A DNA stretch of 64,000 bases from the NCBI RefSeq assembly GCF_003073045.1, contig NC_037600.1, positions 14,651,188 to 14,715,187 on the forward strand. The letters run 5' to 3'. The position numbers were made by a program, and so were the translations under genes. The notes beneath the pieces were generated by a model that was not told where the DNA came from, did no database searches, and worked only from the letters and a program-made list of their open reading frames with translations. Source of the stretch: Pomacea canaliculata. Taxonomy: Eukaryota > Mollusca > Gastropoda > Architaenioglossa > Ampullariidae. This document shows, in pieces, positions 38,801 to 52,533 of the stretch (positions are counted from its first letter, which is position 1; the number at the start of each line of letters is the position of its first letter).

Positions 38801-41800
38801 GCCTGTCACCAATACATCGAGGGTTGGCTGTCTTGGGTTCAGCTCTTGTCTTGGGCATGCTATTCTTTATCTGCATGTGGCATCTATTTACAGGGCTGGC
38901 TACCTTGCCATGAGATAGCCTTAGTTTCTGGCTCAGCGCAAAACACCAATTGCTGCTGCTATTTTACATCTTCAGCAGCAGAGGCATGAAAACTAGTCCA
39001 TAGACCCGTAAACGGGTGCCCCATCCAAAAAGAAATCATATGTGCATGACCCACAATCTTGGTAACAAGGACTAGGCTTTAATACCATCAGATCTGCCCC
39101 AGTTCTGAAAAGACACAGTCTGACATTCTACCCATGTGATATCTTAGGAACCTCTGAGAAGATAAGTCCCTCACAGCTTATCGGACTGTAAGTCTAAAAC
39201 GTCACAGCATACAGTTGTTATGGACGCCACCAGGGGCTGAGGTAAATCTCTGCCCTGGGGCAACATGGAGAATTCGAGGATATGCATCTTATTTCCAAAG
39301 CTATGATGTGGTGTCAAAACCTCACTGATGCTATTTTACCCCTGGAGCAGTGATTATAAAGGGGGGAGGGGGCAAAGATACCCTGGGGTAAGGAAACAGG
39401 AAGTAGTGTTTGCGGGGTATCAGCATTGCATTGTAACAACAAAAACAAGATGCTATTCCTTTAGTTTGGGGAAATAACTTGTGCTTCATAACTATGGCCA
39501 CATGTCAAGCCACATATCTGTCTTGTCAGAATTCATACTTGAATAAATTATTTTTATCCCTTACCACACACAAAAAAACTGCAAGTATGGGTTTTTTGCC
39601 ATCTTCAAGGAGTATTTTTACACGAAGTAATAGAAGATGATTTTTATATGTTTTAGTTAGTTTTTTTATTTCTTCAGTTTGGTTGAAGGTTGAAAAGATG
39701 GGTATTGTCATATAATTGTCTAATTGTAGATGACTTGTGACTCTGGGACAGCTGCAACTATTGTTGTTATTGCAAGATTTTTTCAAGTCACACATTTGTG
39801 ATTATATTTTAGTTAGGAAACAAAAATACCAATTTTAATTGAGAAAGATTTTCTTTGAAATAAAATTTGGGGTGCATACACCACCTTTGTATAGCTACTG
39901 TGTGTTGACGTATGTAATTACTTTATCAAGAATCCATCTACAACAGAACATCAAACTTTTGTCTTATGTGATGTAATTTGGATACATTCATTTTCATGTA
40001 CTTATATGAACCTTCATGTACTGAATTATTTTCAGTATCAGTAAATAAAATTATTTTTCTTGTATATTTTGATCATTTGCATGACTGGGAAATAAACTGA
40101 ATAAAGAATGGAGAGACAACCTAGCACATGGTTAAATGCTAGCTCACATAATTATTTAGAACTGCTAACTGGGCATACTACCTAGAGGCAAGCTGAGCAT
40201 AGACCTGTAAAGGTAAATTATTTTTGCACTTCCACTTAGAGCGCTCTCATGTCTGCTTTTTTTTTCAACTTGTTGATAGTCTGCTACTTGACAGAACTAG
40301 CACAATCGCCTCATTTATAAATAAAGCAGAGTGTGGTCACGTGTGTATATGTTACCAAGATGCTTATACAAACCTACACCGTTTTCTAAAATAGGCAGAG
40401 CACTCCTTTCTTTCACATGAAGGTAGAAGACAATTGTTTGACAATGTAATTTGCTGGGGCATTTTTATTTTAACTGTTATGCTGCTATGAAGATCTAACT
40501 TTGACGGTGTAGCTACAAAGTGTACTCTATCAGATAATTGAATTTTATTGCTTAGGATATAAGCATATCATAGGTTGGTTGCAGACAATTGTAAATTGTA
40601 GGCAGTTAAAGTGGGTCGATCACTATAATCACTGACGTATGAATCGACTTTTAAAATAAATTGTGGCTTTTTTTTTTTTTTTTTTTTGTTCGCAGTCTAT
40701 ATCAGATTATCTCCTTATCCCGTGCTGCTTGGGCGAAGAACAAAAGTTGGGAGACTGGAAAGAAAGAATGACCTGCCGGCTATAATGACGCACGTTATTG
40801 CACGGCGATGCTATAGTTTATCGCTGATGGACCGTGGTCATTTGATCGTCCCTCTTAGTGTTACGAAAAGCAGCTAGACTCTATATATTTTATAAGTGTT
40901 CCCCTGATTTTAGTATTTTATTATTATTATTAATTATTCACCTATAGAAACTACACGTGCTGTACGCCTATAACAACTTGAGTTTTTATTTTCCGACGTA
41001 GACCAGAGACGATCGATATATATATATGGTGTCTACACCCTACTGTCAGCGCTAAACAGTTCATATGTTTTCTAAACTATGAAGATTGACTAGAAGCAAC
41101 TCAACAAACAAACAAAAAAGCATTTATCATAATTTTCTAGTGTATCAATGAACGTCGCGAGGGAGGGGAGTTGTCAAGGCCACCAAAGAGAGATCACTCT
41201 GGTAGACTACGCTGCGGGTTTAAAGGTCAGCTCGTAATCACACGCATACACAATTTTCCACAAGGTTTGTTGCATTTTGTTAAGATGCTATTATAGTGAT
41301 TTTCTTATTTTATAAATTAATTTATTTTATTACTGTTAATAACATTTATTGGATTTCTGTTTTGCCATTACATCTTGAAAAAAAAAAACCTTTCTCTTGC
41401 GAATAATGTTTACACATTCCACGAACTGACATCTCTATACGTCCATGCACATTCTCCTGTATCCGCTTTACTGCATATCCCTTAAAATATATTATTGCAA
41501 CACCACCTACCCTCACGCCCGCAGATTTTGGTGTACTACATGTACTAACAATGGCTACTGGTGCAATGATTTGGGGGGAACGTTCTTTTTTACCGTTAAC
41601 GATCGAGGACACACGTACCTGTACAGATGCAGTATATCATGTAAACAGACTAAGAGTTCTGCAGAGCAACAGTGAATCAGCGTTTTAGCATAGGTCATTG
41701 CCTATATAGAGCGAACACGTGTATCCAAGGCCAGTTTACCGTGTGCGCTTTTGCATCAAGTATTAAGATACCTTGTTTCATAATCGACTTAGCTGTTATC

Positions 41801-42024
41801 ACAGGTAGATATAAAACTATCCAGGCTGTGTAAGAGTTTACAGCTTTGCTTTTCCTATGATATCCGGATTTCTAATACAAATTAATTTGCAGATAAAAGA
41901 AATCTTAGACATTACGTAGAAGCCGGATATAAAGATGATGCATCTATTATAATGTAAATGTCAAGTATGACTATGCTTTATAGTGTGCATATCCGGAATG
42001 TTTTTTCTTGAATAATCCTTTCAG
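35815..42024. other. Spacer between HRG1 and CRYZ
   Basis: AT-rich, with no gene supported. It contains a SINE at 38778-38948, listed separately. A T run lies at 40671-40687. A less AT-rich patch at 40690-40880 and 41150-41230 has no recognisable product and may include the CRYZ promoter and a non-coding first exon. A CAG acceptor at 42022-42024, just before the first CRYZ coding exon, supports an upstream non-coding exon somewhere here. Confidence 0.45.
38778..38948 (+). mobile_element. tRNA-derived SINE, copy b, with 13-bp target duplication
   Basis: The body contains TGCCTGTCACCAATACA and CATGTGGCATCTATTTACAG, shared with the SINEs at 46716-47043 and 63040-63213. The flanks carry an exact 13-bp direct repeat, ATTGCTGCTGCTA, at 38765-38777 and 38949-38961. 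Its 3' part (ATGAGATAGCCTTAG...) matches copy c but not copy a, so b and c form one subfamily. Confidence 0.85.
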
Positions 42025-42070
42025 ACCATTTACTTTCATGCGCTTTAGTCACCACTTGAAAAACGGCATT

Positions 42071-45000
42071 ATGAAAGCAATACGGGTGCATGAGTGGGGT
42101 GGCCCAGAGGTTCTCAAGCTAGAAAATGTACCAATTCCGATTCCGAAGGACACCGAGGTAAGTGAAATCTCTGGGGAGTGTAGGATACAGGTAGGATATA
42201 TGGGTATGCAGTATGCTCCTTCAAACCAACAGTTTCCATTATATTGACTCTCTATGGTTCATTTTGAAACATATAATCAGAAACCCTAATTTGACTTGGA
42301 GGATGCACAAGAAACTTTTAACTTTAAATAGTTAATGATAAACATTGATATAAATTGCTGCCTATAATTAATTTTGATTTAATCTTTATTTTAAGCAAAA
42401 TTGTGTCTTTACTGTAGGTTTTGTCATTACTTAGGCCCCTTCAATTATAGAAAAAAAAAATTTCTTATCTTTTAAAGTTGGTAGGTAGTGTTTTTGATCT
42501 CTGACCTGAAGATGACTAGCAGGGAAAATAACAGGCAGATCATATAAGGTCTTTGCCTGTCATGCCCAGGGCATGATGAATCACACTTCACTCTCTTACG
42601 GCAGTTAGTGTGTAATATATATTAAATATTACCTAGTGAATTAATGCAATGCACAATGCCTGTACATTTCCAGGTCTTGATCAAAGTAAAAGCATCAGGG
42701 GTGAACCCAGTTGACACCTACATCCGCAATGGAACATATGCACGTAAACCTAATCTTCCTTATATTCCTGGTTCTGATGCAGCCGGAATAGTTGAAGCAG
42801 TTGGCGAGAAAGTCACAAAATTCAAGGTACAGTGAAAAACCACAAACTTAGCAAAGCAAAAATTTATTTATGTCTCTGTTTATGTCTGGAATTAATTGCT
42901 AACATGCCACAATGTACACAGCTCAAAAATGATGTCATTAAAATTTCACAGTTGGTGCCACATCATCAGGACATATTGGACACATTAAAAGTTCCTGCCT
43001 CACAAAGAGAGAAACACACACTACATATTCATGCACTTTACATGTACCCCACTCCTATCAGTTCTTATATGTTTTTTTTTTGTTTGCTTTGTAACCAGAA
43101 AGGGGATAGAGCTTACTCTGTTCGTAGTGTATCAGGAGCTTACAGTGAATATGCAGTCTCAGATGCTCTTTTCACTGGTCATCTTGGAGACAAACTGACT
43201 TTCTCGCAAGGGGCAGCAGTTGGGGTGCCTTACTACACAGCTTATCGCTCATTGGTGCACACGTGAGCAAACTGTTGCATGAATATGTTTGGTCATACTG
43301 CTAAAAACTTGAATAAATATAAAAATTGTATTAGTTTCCTCTTGATCAGAATGACAAATGCAAAGTACAATGCTATAAAAGTAAAGTACCATATAAAACG
43401 CAAGTGAAAGATAACCTAGCAATGTTCATGAACAAGACTTATTTGTTATTGGTAGTATATTGGTTTATTCAATTAATAACGAAAGTGAACAGAGAATATG
43501 TTGAGGAAATGGGGCATTTTCCTTTTCAGAGCAAAAGTAAAGCCAGCAGAGACAGTGCTCATTCATGGAGCAAGTGGAGCAGTAAGATTCTTTTTATTGT
43601 TTCCTTATCTACCCTATGGTAACCATCTCTTTATTTAATTTTTTCTGCCTTTTTCTAGTCACACATGCAGATGTATAGATCTTCACAAAATGTTTAAGTT
43701 TTTCATAGTTCTTGCATCTTTTTCTGTATGCAGGATAATTTTCTTTTCCACATGTGCTTAATACCAAAAGACTTAAAAATGATACCAAAAAATATCTATT
43801 GCCAGGTAGGACTTGCTAGTGTTCAGATTGCAAAAGCCATGGGACTGCGTGTTCTTGGAACCGCTGGAACTCCAGAAGGACTGCAGCTGGTCAAAGACAA
43901 TGGAGCAGTGGAAGCCTTCAACCACCGAGAAGAAGGATATACTGAGAAGATTCTGGTAATGTTGTTCTTATTCTTTCAACTTTACAGTCTTTCACAAACC
44001 TTTTTTTTTATTGGGGGGTGATGTTGGTTGGTATGATGCTTGCTAGAAATGCATTTCTGATATTATATAAATATAGATAAATGTGTATTTAACTTAATGT
44101 TATAGTATAATATTCCTTTTTTTTCTAATTGAGTGATTAATCTTTTTTGCTGCACAGGAAGCAACAGAAGGTCAGGGTCCAGATGTCATCCTGGAGATGT
44201 TGTCTAACGTGAATCTCCAGCGTGACCTTGAAATAATCAAGCAAAAAGGACGCGTAGTGGTCAGTGCTGAAAGTTGGAGTTGTAAAAGGAATTTACAAAA
44301 TGACAGAGCAATTACTCTTTTTCTCATAATTCTACATCTTGCTAACTGAAAACAAGATGTTTTATTTCCCTATGGAGAAAACATCAAAATAAGAATCTCC
44401 TTAAAAAAAAATGGCTTTATACTGCCTTTTTCCCCAATGTGTACACACATGTTTACATTACAGTGAAAAATAATCATTATTGTCATTATTCTCTAATGCA
44501 TGCATGTTCCAGTATTTGAATAAAAGAGGAGATAAAACTGAATAAGTTTTCACTGGCAGGTGATTGGGTGCCGTGGTACCATTGAAATCAATCCTCGTCT
44601 CACGATGGCCAAGGAGAGTCAGATTCTTGGCATGATGTTGCCAGGTGCAACTGAAGTGAGTTTCAGATTTTCTCATAATTTTCACTTCAGTGTTGAGTGG
44701 TTTGTCTATTTTGATGATAAGGAAATGATTTACAGGTTTTCATACATTAAGAGAAAATGAAACAGACTAGATGTTTTCAGGAATACCTGTAAATGGATCT
44801 TCCAGTTTTGTTGTGACAGCAGAAGGGTGTGTGCATGTGTGTGTGCGCCTGCATAAAATTTCTTCTTTTCTGTCAAAATGCGCAAATTGATGTGAATGTG
44901 CCATGGCATAAAAATATTTTTCTTCTTAGCCTGAATGGCAGGAGATGCATGCCTATGTAGAGGCAGGCATGGAAATTGGATGGTTGCAGCCTCATGTGGG

Positions 45001-45091
45001 AAAGGAATATCCGCTGGAGCAAGCAGCACAAGCGCAAATTGATGTCATCAACAACTCTGGAACCCTTGGTAAACTGGTGCTAACTTTTTAA
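42071..45091 (+). CDS. CRYZ: Zeta-crystallin-type NADPH:quinone oxidoreductase
   Basis: Exons 42071-42157, 42674-42826, 43099-43262, 43530-43581, 43806-43955, 44158-44259, 44560-44655 and 44930-45091 give 321 aa with all phases consistent. It is a zinc-free medium-chain dehydrogenase/reductase that reduces quinones by one electron using NADPH, in the cytosol; vertebrate homologues also bind AU-rich mRNA. Seen here are [15 protein letters not shown] at the start, Y-I-R-N-G-T-Y near residue 45, the nucleotide-binding H-G-A-S-G-A-V-G-L-A-S at about 146-156, F-N-H-R-E, and G-T-I-E-I-N-P-R. An in-frame ATG at 42038 would add 11 residues. I chose 42071 because the family begins there and it has A at -3. 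Confidence 0.94.
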
Positions 45092-46245
45092 AGTTGAGGC
45101 TTATGAAGCTTTGTAATTGCCAGCATGACTCCAGGGCTGGTGCAAAAATTACCATTGTTCCAATCAGGTTGGACCATCAAGATTTTCTTTTTCTGGTTAT
45201 CTTTGTGCATGATTTAAAAAATCACCATCACATAGTATAGACTAATAAAATCAGCACTCCATTTGTTTCCTATCTGGCTGGATGGAGCTTTCTAAATATT
45301 GTTGTAATATTCTAACAGTGGAATAAGACTGCAATTGATGATAATATTTCTAAAGACAAAATTTATGTTACATATAAATCTTGCTTAGTTACCCAAGAAA
45401 AAGTGTTATCCATTTGAGTAGATTGTGTACTTGGCTGTACCAGATTATGTATGAATACAGAATTGTGTATTTGTTTGTTTTACTGTGTATAATGGGCCTT
45501 CATTATGGGCAACAATTTTTTGTTGTTGTTTTTTTTTGGTTTTTTTTTTGGGGGGGAACAGGGTTATGATGGTGATGATGTGTGGTTTGAATGACAAATT
45601 TTAGTTAATTCTGTGCAGTTCTGCTGTGTAGACATTGAGAGCAACAATGCAGTAAGACTTTTTTTTAATGGACTAGAGGCATTCTTATTAGATGAAAGAA
45701 TGATTTCCTCAATTATGTTTTGATATTACCAAGTTATATATATGATGGTACTTTATTTCATTTAATATAGATATTAGTTAAGGGTTATTCTGTGATTGAT
45801 CAGGATTATATGTCTGCATGGGGTGGGGTCTACATAAACAGATGTTATTGTGCTAGAGTTTCAGCTTTTAATCAATGTGAAAAAAAATTATTTAGTTTCT
45901 TAAAATAGAATTGTTAATAAAATGCATTACTAGCAGATACGTGATAGTCCTTATGTAAATTCCTGCAAGCATAATAAGCAGTTTTGTAAACCACAGTATC
46001 AAAGGATGACAAGATATTTTTTCAAGCATCTAAATATTTCTTATCTTTGATTCACTTGCTGCATTGCAGCTTCGCTTCACAGTCATGTAGAAGATTTATC
46101 TTCCTGAAGAAATCTAGTCGAAACATACGACAAATTTATGTAATGTGACTAATTTGCAAGTGTTTAATGGGTGACATTGTGAGAAATCTAGTGCTAAAGA
46201 GTTGTGAGAGAATAATGATTTATATGATTAAACAACTGTTTGGAT

Positions 46246-46251
46246 AATAAA
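46246..46251 (+). terminator. Candidate polyadenylation signal of CRYZ
   Basis: AATAAA about 1.15 kb past the stop, followed by a T/G-rich stretch. The 3' UTR between is AT-rich with no open frame of note. Confidence 0.45.
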
Positions 46252-46715
46252 ATATTGTAAAAGAAATTCTTGTAACTCTCTTTGCCTCTTATTCACCACC
46301 CTGCAAGCTTGAAAATGTCAGATTGCATTGCCCACACCATATCTAGAAAACTTTCTTCAGAATTTTATCAGTTGTGCTTAAAGTGTAATGTAGGAGTCTA
46401 GACAACCTTAATATCCAGCACAAACAGCAGTAAGCACACCCTGAATTTATTGATCATATATTGGGGTGATCTTGCCCAGGGGTATATGAGCTTATGACCA
46501 AGGCCATGAGAATCATAGACTGTCAGACTAGTCTCTATGGGAGTTGCAAACTCAAAATACAATACATGATAAGAATTCTCTGGGATAAATTTATAAAAAG
46601 TTCAAAATGGATGAAAGCTTACTATAAAATTTAGTTTAATAAAAACTGCATAGAAATAAACTCTAAAATACAGTTACCGAACTTCGCTGCTCACTCATCT
46701 GGTTTATATGTATAT

Positions 46716-47043
46716 TTTTTTTTTTTTATTATTTTTTTTTTTTTTAGGCCCTTTCACCCCTCCTGGGGCATAGGCCATCGACTACAGTCTTAACTGTTGT
46801 CGATGTTTCGGTAGCAAGGATTTGTTTTACGGGGTGGGGGTGCTGGCCCCACGCCCAACCCTCCTCCTTTTTCAGCCGGGCTTGGGACCGTCCTTGGCGG
46901 AGGGCGGCCAGCCCTGTAAACAGATGCCACGTGCAGAGAAAGAACAGCGTGCCCGAGACGAGAAATGAACTCAGGGCAGCCAACCTTCACTGTATTGGTG
47001 ACAGGCGCTAACAGCGTTAACCGTTGCGCCACCGGGCCGCTTT
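46716..47043 (-). mobile_element. Full-length tRNA-derived SINE, copy a, with 13-bp target duplication
   Basis: Read on the minus strand from 47040 it starts GCGGCCCGGTGGCGCAACGG, which holds an A-box, followed by a B-box-like GAGTTCATTTCTC. A body of about 290 bp follows and it ends in an A-rich tail at 46716-46745. The flanking repeats TTTATATGTATAT are exact at 46703-46715 and 47044-47056. The head is shared with the other two copies but the 3' half is different. The intact duplication suggests a fairly young insertion. Confidence 0.9.
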
Positions 47044-47139
47044 TTTATATGTATATAACTTCAGACAAATCATTCATGGTTGCCATGGTGACATCCATTT
47101 GATGACCCTTATATCTCCTGTATGTTGACCGTCGGTCTT

Positions 47140-47235
47140 TTGTAGTTTCTAATGTACAGCGCATTGAGCACGCCTCCACACCGGGAAATGCGCTCTTCAA
47201 ATTCAATTATTTTTGTTGTTATTGTTATATATATT
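47140..47235 (+). mobile_element. SINE/LINE 3' tail fragment
   Basis: The stretch TGTACAGCGCATTGAGCAC ... AAATGCGCTCTTCAAATTC followed by an ATT/GTT-rich run is the 3' tail type common to many invertebrate SINEs and their LINE partners. The same GCGCTC...AAAT...ATTATT ending occurs in the element at 55955-56165. Only the tail is visible. Confidence 0.5.
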
Positions 47236-47812
47236 TGATGGCAGAAAGAGGGTCGATAGAAACATTAAGTACACTACAGCTATTACTGTAGCGCTGCCTG
47301 GGTCTCTGAATGAACATCCAACGATAACAATTAATAATACATGCAACAACAAAAGTTCCAAAAGTTTCTGGGTGTGTTTAAATCTTCAACGGAAATGAAA
47401 TCCTGATTTAAACATCTTCTAACAACATCTGAGATGGCGCAATCTTTGTTTGTTTGGGCGCTTTTTTTTTTTTTTCTCCTTGAAAGCACGCACAATTGCT
47501 GAAGACAGTTACCTGAGAAAGACGGGAGAGAGGAGAATAAAATCAATGCAAACTAGTAATGTGGTAATACGTTAAGGAGGTCGGCCACCAGTGCAAGGTC
47601 TTCTGTTCAAATCTCGTTTGGCCACACACATCCGGATACTCCGAATTCCTCGCGCCCGCCTCCCCTACAAAGGTAACAATTACCACAAAGACACTTTTCT
47701 TGTGAAACAAGCCAAGTAACAGTAGGTAATACTTCAAGCATTACCTGGTTGTTGTTTTTGTATGTTTACCACAATCCACAATCCACGCCGATAACGCGTC
47801 TGTTGTGCAGAA

Positions 47813-48520
47813 TTAATCACGTTTTTGCTGAATGGGTGGAAGAGGGACGAACACTTTCGCCTTCAGGGGGCGCTTGAGTTCCTTCTGCGGTAGGAGGTAG
47901 ATCTGCGGCAATTTGGCGAACGCCGCTGTGCCCCTTTTGTCCTTCTTGAACCTTGAACGTTCACCCGGCTTGCCCTTTGGCCGCTTTTTGACCTCCAACG
48001 TTTGACCCCTTTCCACCTCGCAGTGCTTATCGTTGTCGTGACATTTGTTCCCGTCCTTGACCTTTATATCCACCTTCAGCTCGATCGTCGGTCCATCGTC
48101 AGTTTCTACCACCGTCGGGTCAGTCGTTGCATCCGACTGTTCTGCAGCGGCAGGGGAGTTCAAGGACGTGGCGGTGGGGCTCCTCCAGCGAACGACCTTG
48201 CGCTCGCGTCCTTGACCTAACCCCAACGACTCGATCTTCTGCTGGCAAGCAATGGGCCTCCGCAATCGCTCCACCAGCTCGCGGACTTTCTCTGCCGTGA
48301 ACCGGTCGAAAGCTGGAGCGCGCGGGAGGCCCACCTGGTAGGCCGGGTAGTAGTCGTAGAACCTGGGTGGATACCGCTCCTCCAGCGTCACGGGCACGAA
48401 CTGGGACGTCCTTCCATGCTGCCTGGGTGCAGGGATAAACGCCGGCCTCGGACGGACAGAGTAGATGTGCCGGATATTCCAGTTAGTCAGCCTGTTGAAC
48501 GAGATTCCCAGGTCCGCCAT
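47813..48520 (-). CDS. NIRH(I/V)Y-family protein C, with lysine-rich tail
   Basis: One exon, 235 aa. I do not recognise the family. The head (about 1-100) has N-W-N-I-R-H-I-Y-S near residue 14, then G-L-P-R-A-P-A-F and V-R-E-L-V-E-R-L-R-R-P. The paralogues at 52534 and 58422 share these in the same order. The tail is acidic around residues 135-150 and then strongly basic (E-V-K-K-R-P-K-G-K-P), so it may bind nucleic acid, tubulin or sit in the nucleus; that is speculation. An ATG 12 codons upstream (48556) is also open. I chose 48520 because the paralogues begin with M-A followed by the same motif and it lies in a good initiation context (GGACATGG). It is on the opposite strand to the other two copies. 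Confidence 0.7.
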   Translation of the reverse strand: MADLGISFNRLTNWNIRHIYSVRPRPAFIPAPRQHGRTSQFVPVTLEERYPPRFYDYYPAYQVGLPRAPAFDRFTAEKVRELVERLRRPIACQQKIESLGLGQGRERKVVRWRSPTATSLNSPAAAEQSDATTDPTVVETDDGPTIELKVDIKVKDGNKCHDNDKHCEVERGQTLEVKKRPKGKPGERSRFKKDKRGTAAFAKLPQIYLLPQKELKRPLKAKVFVPLPPIQQKRD

Positions 48521-51500
48521 GTCCTTTTGGCACCCAGGTGATTGAATAAAGTTCAAACTTGCCCAAACTTTCCGCTTTATTAACGGTTAATTTAACAAGT
48601 GCCAGCAACATTCGTTAGTCCCAGGTAGGTCTGCACGTAACACAACAAGTCATCATGGACAACACAGAGTCTGTTGAGGGTCGGGAAGGGAGGTAGAGGA
48701 GTGAACGAACAAGATATCTGACTCACTTGTGTGATATGTAAGATTCCTCGAACTTGGATAGCTAATTAGTTGTTGTTTTTTTGTTTTTTTTGTCTCAACT
48801 GGCGCACACTGAGTCAAAGTCTGTGAACACAGTCTGTTCTCCCTGTGTTGTAGTCAGGTGTCGTTGTTACCCGGACACAGAAAGGCTGTCCACGATCTTT
48901 TCATAACAAAATCCTGTCGGCGCCAGGAAGACAATGTTATGGTCGATACATGGTTACTTCACGGTGTCCAGTTTCCTGAACCAGGAATTTTGCATCGATC
49001 TTCCTCGCCATCCATCGAGGGGTGGGATGTCGGCATTGTCAGTGCCTAGCGAGTGTGCCTGCCGGCTGATGCGTTGCAGATGCGATGATCGAGAAATCGC
49101 CAAACGGTCCGCCGATCTGTGACGTCATTGTCATGCGCTGTCGTCGTCGTCGTCGTCGTCCCGGCTATGAGGACGCTGATGTCATCTTGGAGTTGACTGT
49201 CTTTTGTGCCCACATATTTCTGCGATGAAACGCTCTTCAAAAATAATTAAATAATAACTGTTGAGCAAGTGGACGACTTGACTTGTCATTCGAAGCTCAG
49301 GGTTGTTTCTCCTGAATAAATATGTAAATGTATTGAAAGCCAAACCATCGAAAGAAAATGAGCGAACGTTAGTGTGGCTTTCTTGTGTCTGTCGTCCTTT
49401 TAATCCCGCCCTTCGAGACGGACACTTCAAGTGAACGACGGCCTTGCGCGCGCAAAGCTGGCCGGGTGCCGTGCCGGTTATATCTCCCCCGGGTGGGACC
49501 TACGTCAACTTCTCAACTTTTTAATCACCTGTGGGGTTATCAAGAACCTGACGTGCCTTTCGCAGTATGCACATTGACCAAAAAAAAAAAAATGCACCGA
49601 GAGACAAAAAATAAATAAATAAATAAATAAATAGTGCTGTTGAGTGAGCTAACAATGCACTTCGGTTTGTTACAAATATTATATCAGTTGAGAATACTCC
49701 TTGCCTTGAACCAAGGTAAGCAGGTCTGTCTGTTTCATGGGGCTTTTGTCACATCTGTATACTTCGTAAACTTCTCTGCTATACAAAATATATACTCAAA
49801 ATAAACATGACATATAGACTAAAGCATAACAAATATGCAGGGGGCACCATAGCACAGCATCACCTCGTGGCCAGGTGGAAACGATTTTAAACACTTTGTG
49901 TGAAGCTGTGTTTTAATTGAATGGCTGTCAATTCTTTGCCTCAAAGAAACATTCATGAACACGATGGTAGTCTTAGAAAGTTCATGGAGCAAAATTAAAG
50001 ACAATCTCGTAAAGCGAAATGTCAGAAAACCAGAATAGACTACAAAAACATATTTTACAGTATAGAGAAGATCTTTAACATGATCAAATAAACTTCTGGA
50101 AGTGAAGAAAAGACAACTGTATGTCTCGTTTCGATATCTATGTATATATTGCTTTGGGAACAGGAATAGCTTTTTGTGTATTTTTATTCTGGTTTCTTAT
50201 TCATGAAGGAAATAAAGACATACTATAAAGTCATAGACTTCATATTAAGAAAACAAACTTTCTTACAACAACGAATCATTGTCCATTGGGGTTAGCATAG
50301 CCAATCCCTCTAAAAGAAAGTATTTCAATGGTGTGTTCAATATAAGTGTCAATCAGTCCGTTCGACAATCGTAAAGTGTGAAGTTGGCATCAATAATCAC
50401 CTTGTTATTAGGCGACGAGCAAAGTCAGCACGCATGCACAAAGACTTGGAAAACATTTTTTACAGAAGTGAACTCCTGAAAAGGTTTTGCTATTCATAAA
50501 TCAGTATGTTGAGAAGGAAACTCAGCGGTGATTAAGCCCACCTGAAAGTCGGCGAGACCGTTAATCACACCCACATTGAGCAAAGACCCGACAGGTAGCG
50601 TGGGCTGATAACTGCACTGTTTGAACTACCCCAGCAGACACCCGTCTACAGATTATTGTGTAAACACACAGGACAACACGGGGACTACGATTAGATTATC
50701 TTTTTCAGTGTTTACAGCCGACGAAGGGGGGCGGGCAGCACCGAACAGATCGAAGTAAATGAAGTGCTTTCACTGCTCAAAATCTTCACCTTTGCCCTTT
50801 ACCATTCGGAAAGTTTGACCCTGGAAAAATTTAACTTTTTTCCACAGGCGTTATCAAATTTCGTGGTGACGAAGGTATGGAGGACTAAAAGGAGCTGATA
50901 GAGGGAAAAGAAACAGCCTGTGACTAAGGTAGCACATGCTGGAGGCTTAAACTTTGCCAGGAGCTGTCAACATAACAAGCAGGTGACCTCCCAGCTGCTC
51001 AACTGAATCTTAGCAAGCGAGAACGGTGCTTTTTGGCGGACAAAGTAAGTACTATAATGCTTTCGAAAAATAATAAAGAAGGTTAGAAAGCATTTTTTAA
51101 ATCTTTTTTCTTCTAAGAACTTTACTTCTTAAAATAAAAATTGCTGTTATCGTTCATTTTAAGTTTTGTATGTGAAGCCTCCATTGTTCCGTCCAAAGCT
51201 GTTTGTTATAAAGTCGCTCGAAAGCTTGACTATTTCGCAAAAATAATTTGTTTTTTTAACTTATGCACAACTAAAGTTACTGAATGACCCAGAGGATGAG
51301 ACCAGAGCAATATCAGTTCCTTTATTTCTGCACGCTTGTTTTCACAAATGTAAAGTATATATAAAACTCGCGATTGGTACACAAATGTTGCACCCCGGCA
51401 ACTGGTAAGAGGAGTTAACAATTACAAGAGAAATATGTGAAGGGATCTGCGAGACGAAGTCGAATCAGCTCGAATGTGGGAGTCTCCTGGTTTTGGTAGG

Positions 51501-52533
51501 GCCTACGGGGACGCAGTGGACAGACCCTGACAGAAACGTGGGGAGTGGGGGTCCAAGGACAGTAACCTACCTGTCCATGGTAGGATCGAATCTCGCCACC
51601 ATCGCACGTCGTCGGGCGTGGCACCTGCTACACAGACTAGAGCTATGTGAAATAGCAATGACAATGATCAACTTTATTGATATTGATGATTGATATTGTG
51701 ATATTGCTTATGCCAGCATTGAATAAATTCTGTAAAAGACAAATACGAACGAGGAAAAAGATTGTTCCTTTAATCAAAGATATATTTATTACGTATTCTA
51801 ATATAATATATTTCTGCATCCTCTGTCTTGTCCAGGGGCAGGTCCGTTAACATTTTTCATCCCTCTTACCCATTCATACTTCTACTGACCCAGGTCATAT
51901 CAGCTTTTCAATGAGGTTTATTTCTTCTAAATCTTTTAAAAACTACCTTAAATCATCGACGACATTATGCTGTTCATTCTGTTTGTTAAGGCTCTAGATG
52001 CATGCAGGTTTGTTTTTTGTTGTTTTTTTGTTTTGTTTTAATAACTGGGTAAAGTTCAGCACAAGATATTTTTTCTCGGAATTTAGTCCTCATTTGATCC
52101 TTCTTGAGATACACATTTAATTGCTTTAAACATTATCATGCGGAAAGAGATCAAAGTCTTGACTTTGTACATAGTGAGCTGTCCATTGGCTGTAAAATTC
52201 GAAACATAAACATGATGTAGTAGTAGTAACAAGATTGACTTACATAGCTCCATATCTCGGTCCTATGGGCGACTCGTGGCGCTTTTTTAAAAAGTCTTTA
52301 TGTACAATGATAACGTCAGTGTTTGAAACCTCTGAATTCTGCTCATGGGAATGTTTCAAACGTGTATCGAGAACGGAAATAGAATAATTACCCCAATTTA
52401 GGGAAAGTATCTTTCATACCCAATCATCAGAAAAAAACGTTCAGTGATTATTATCAGTGATATGGTACTGAGTTACAGCAAACTCCAGATGTATAGAAGA
52501 ATTGTCTTCAGCGTAAGTTGTGTCTTCATATAG
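48521..52533. other. Spacer between family members C and D
   Basis: No gene supported. A GTC trinucleotide run lies at 49141-49160 and AAAT repeats at 49609-49633. A GC-richer stretch at 51430-51625 has a tRNA-like motif (GATTCGATCC on the minus strand near 51584-51593) and may be a degraded SINE. Nothing else stands out. Confidence 0.4.

Noticed and set aside
42038-42070. Upstream in-frame ATG of CRYZ as a mitochondrial targeting extension
   Set aside because: Eleven residues with a weak initiation context. The family starts at the downstream ATG. Kept only as an alternative.
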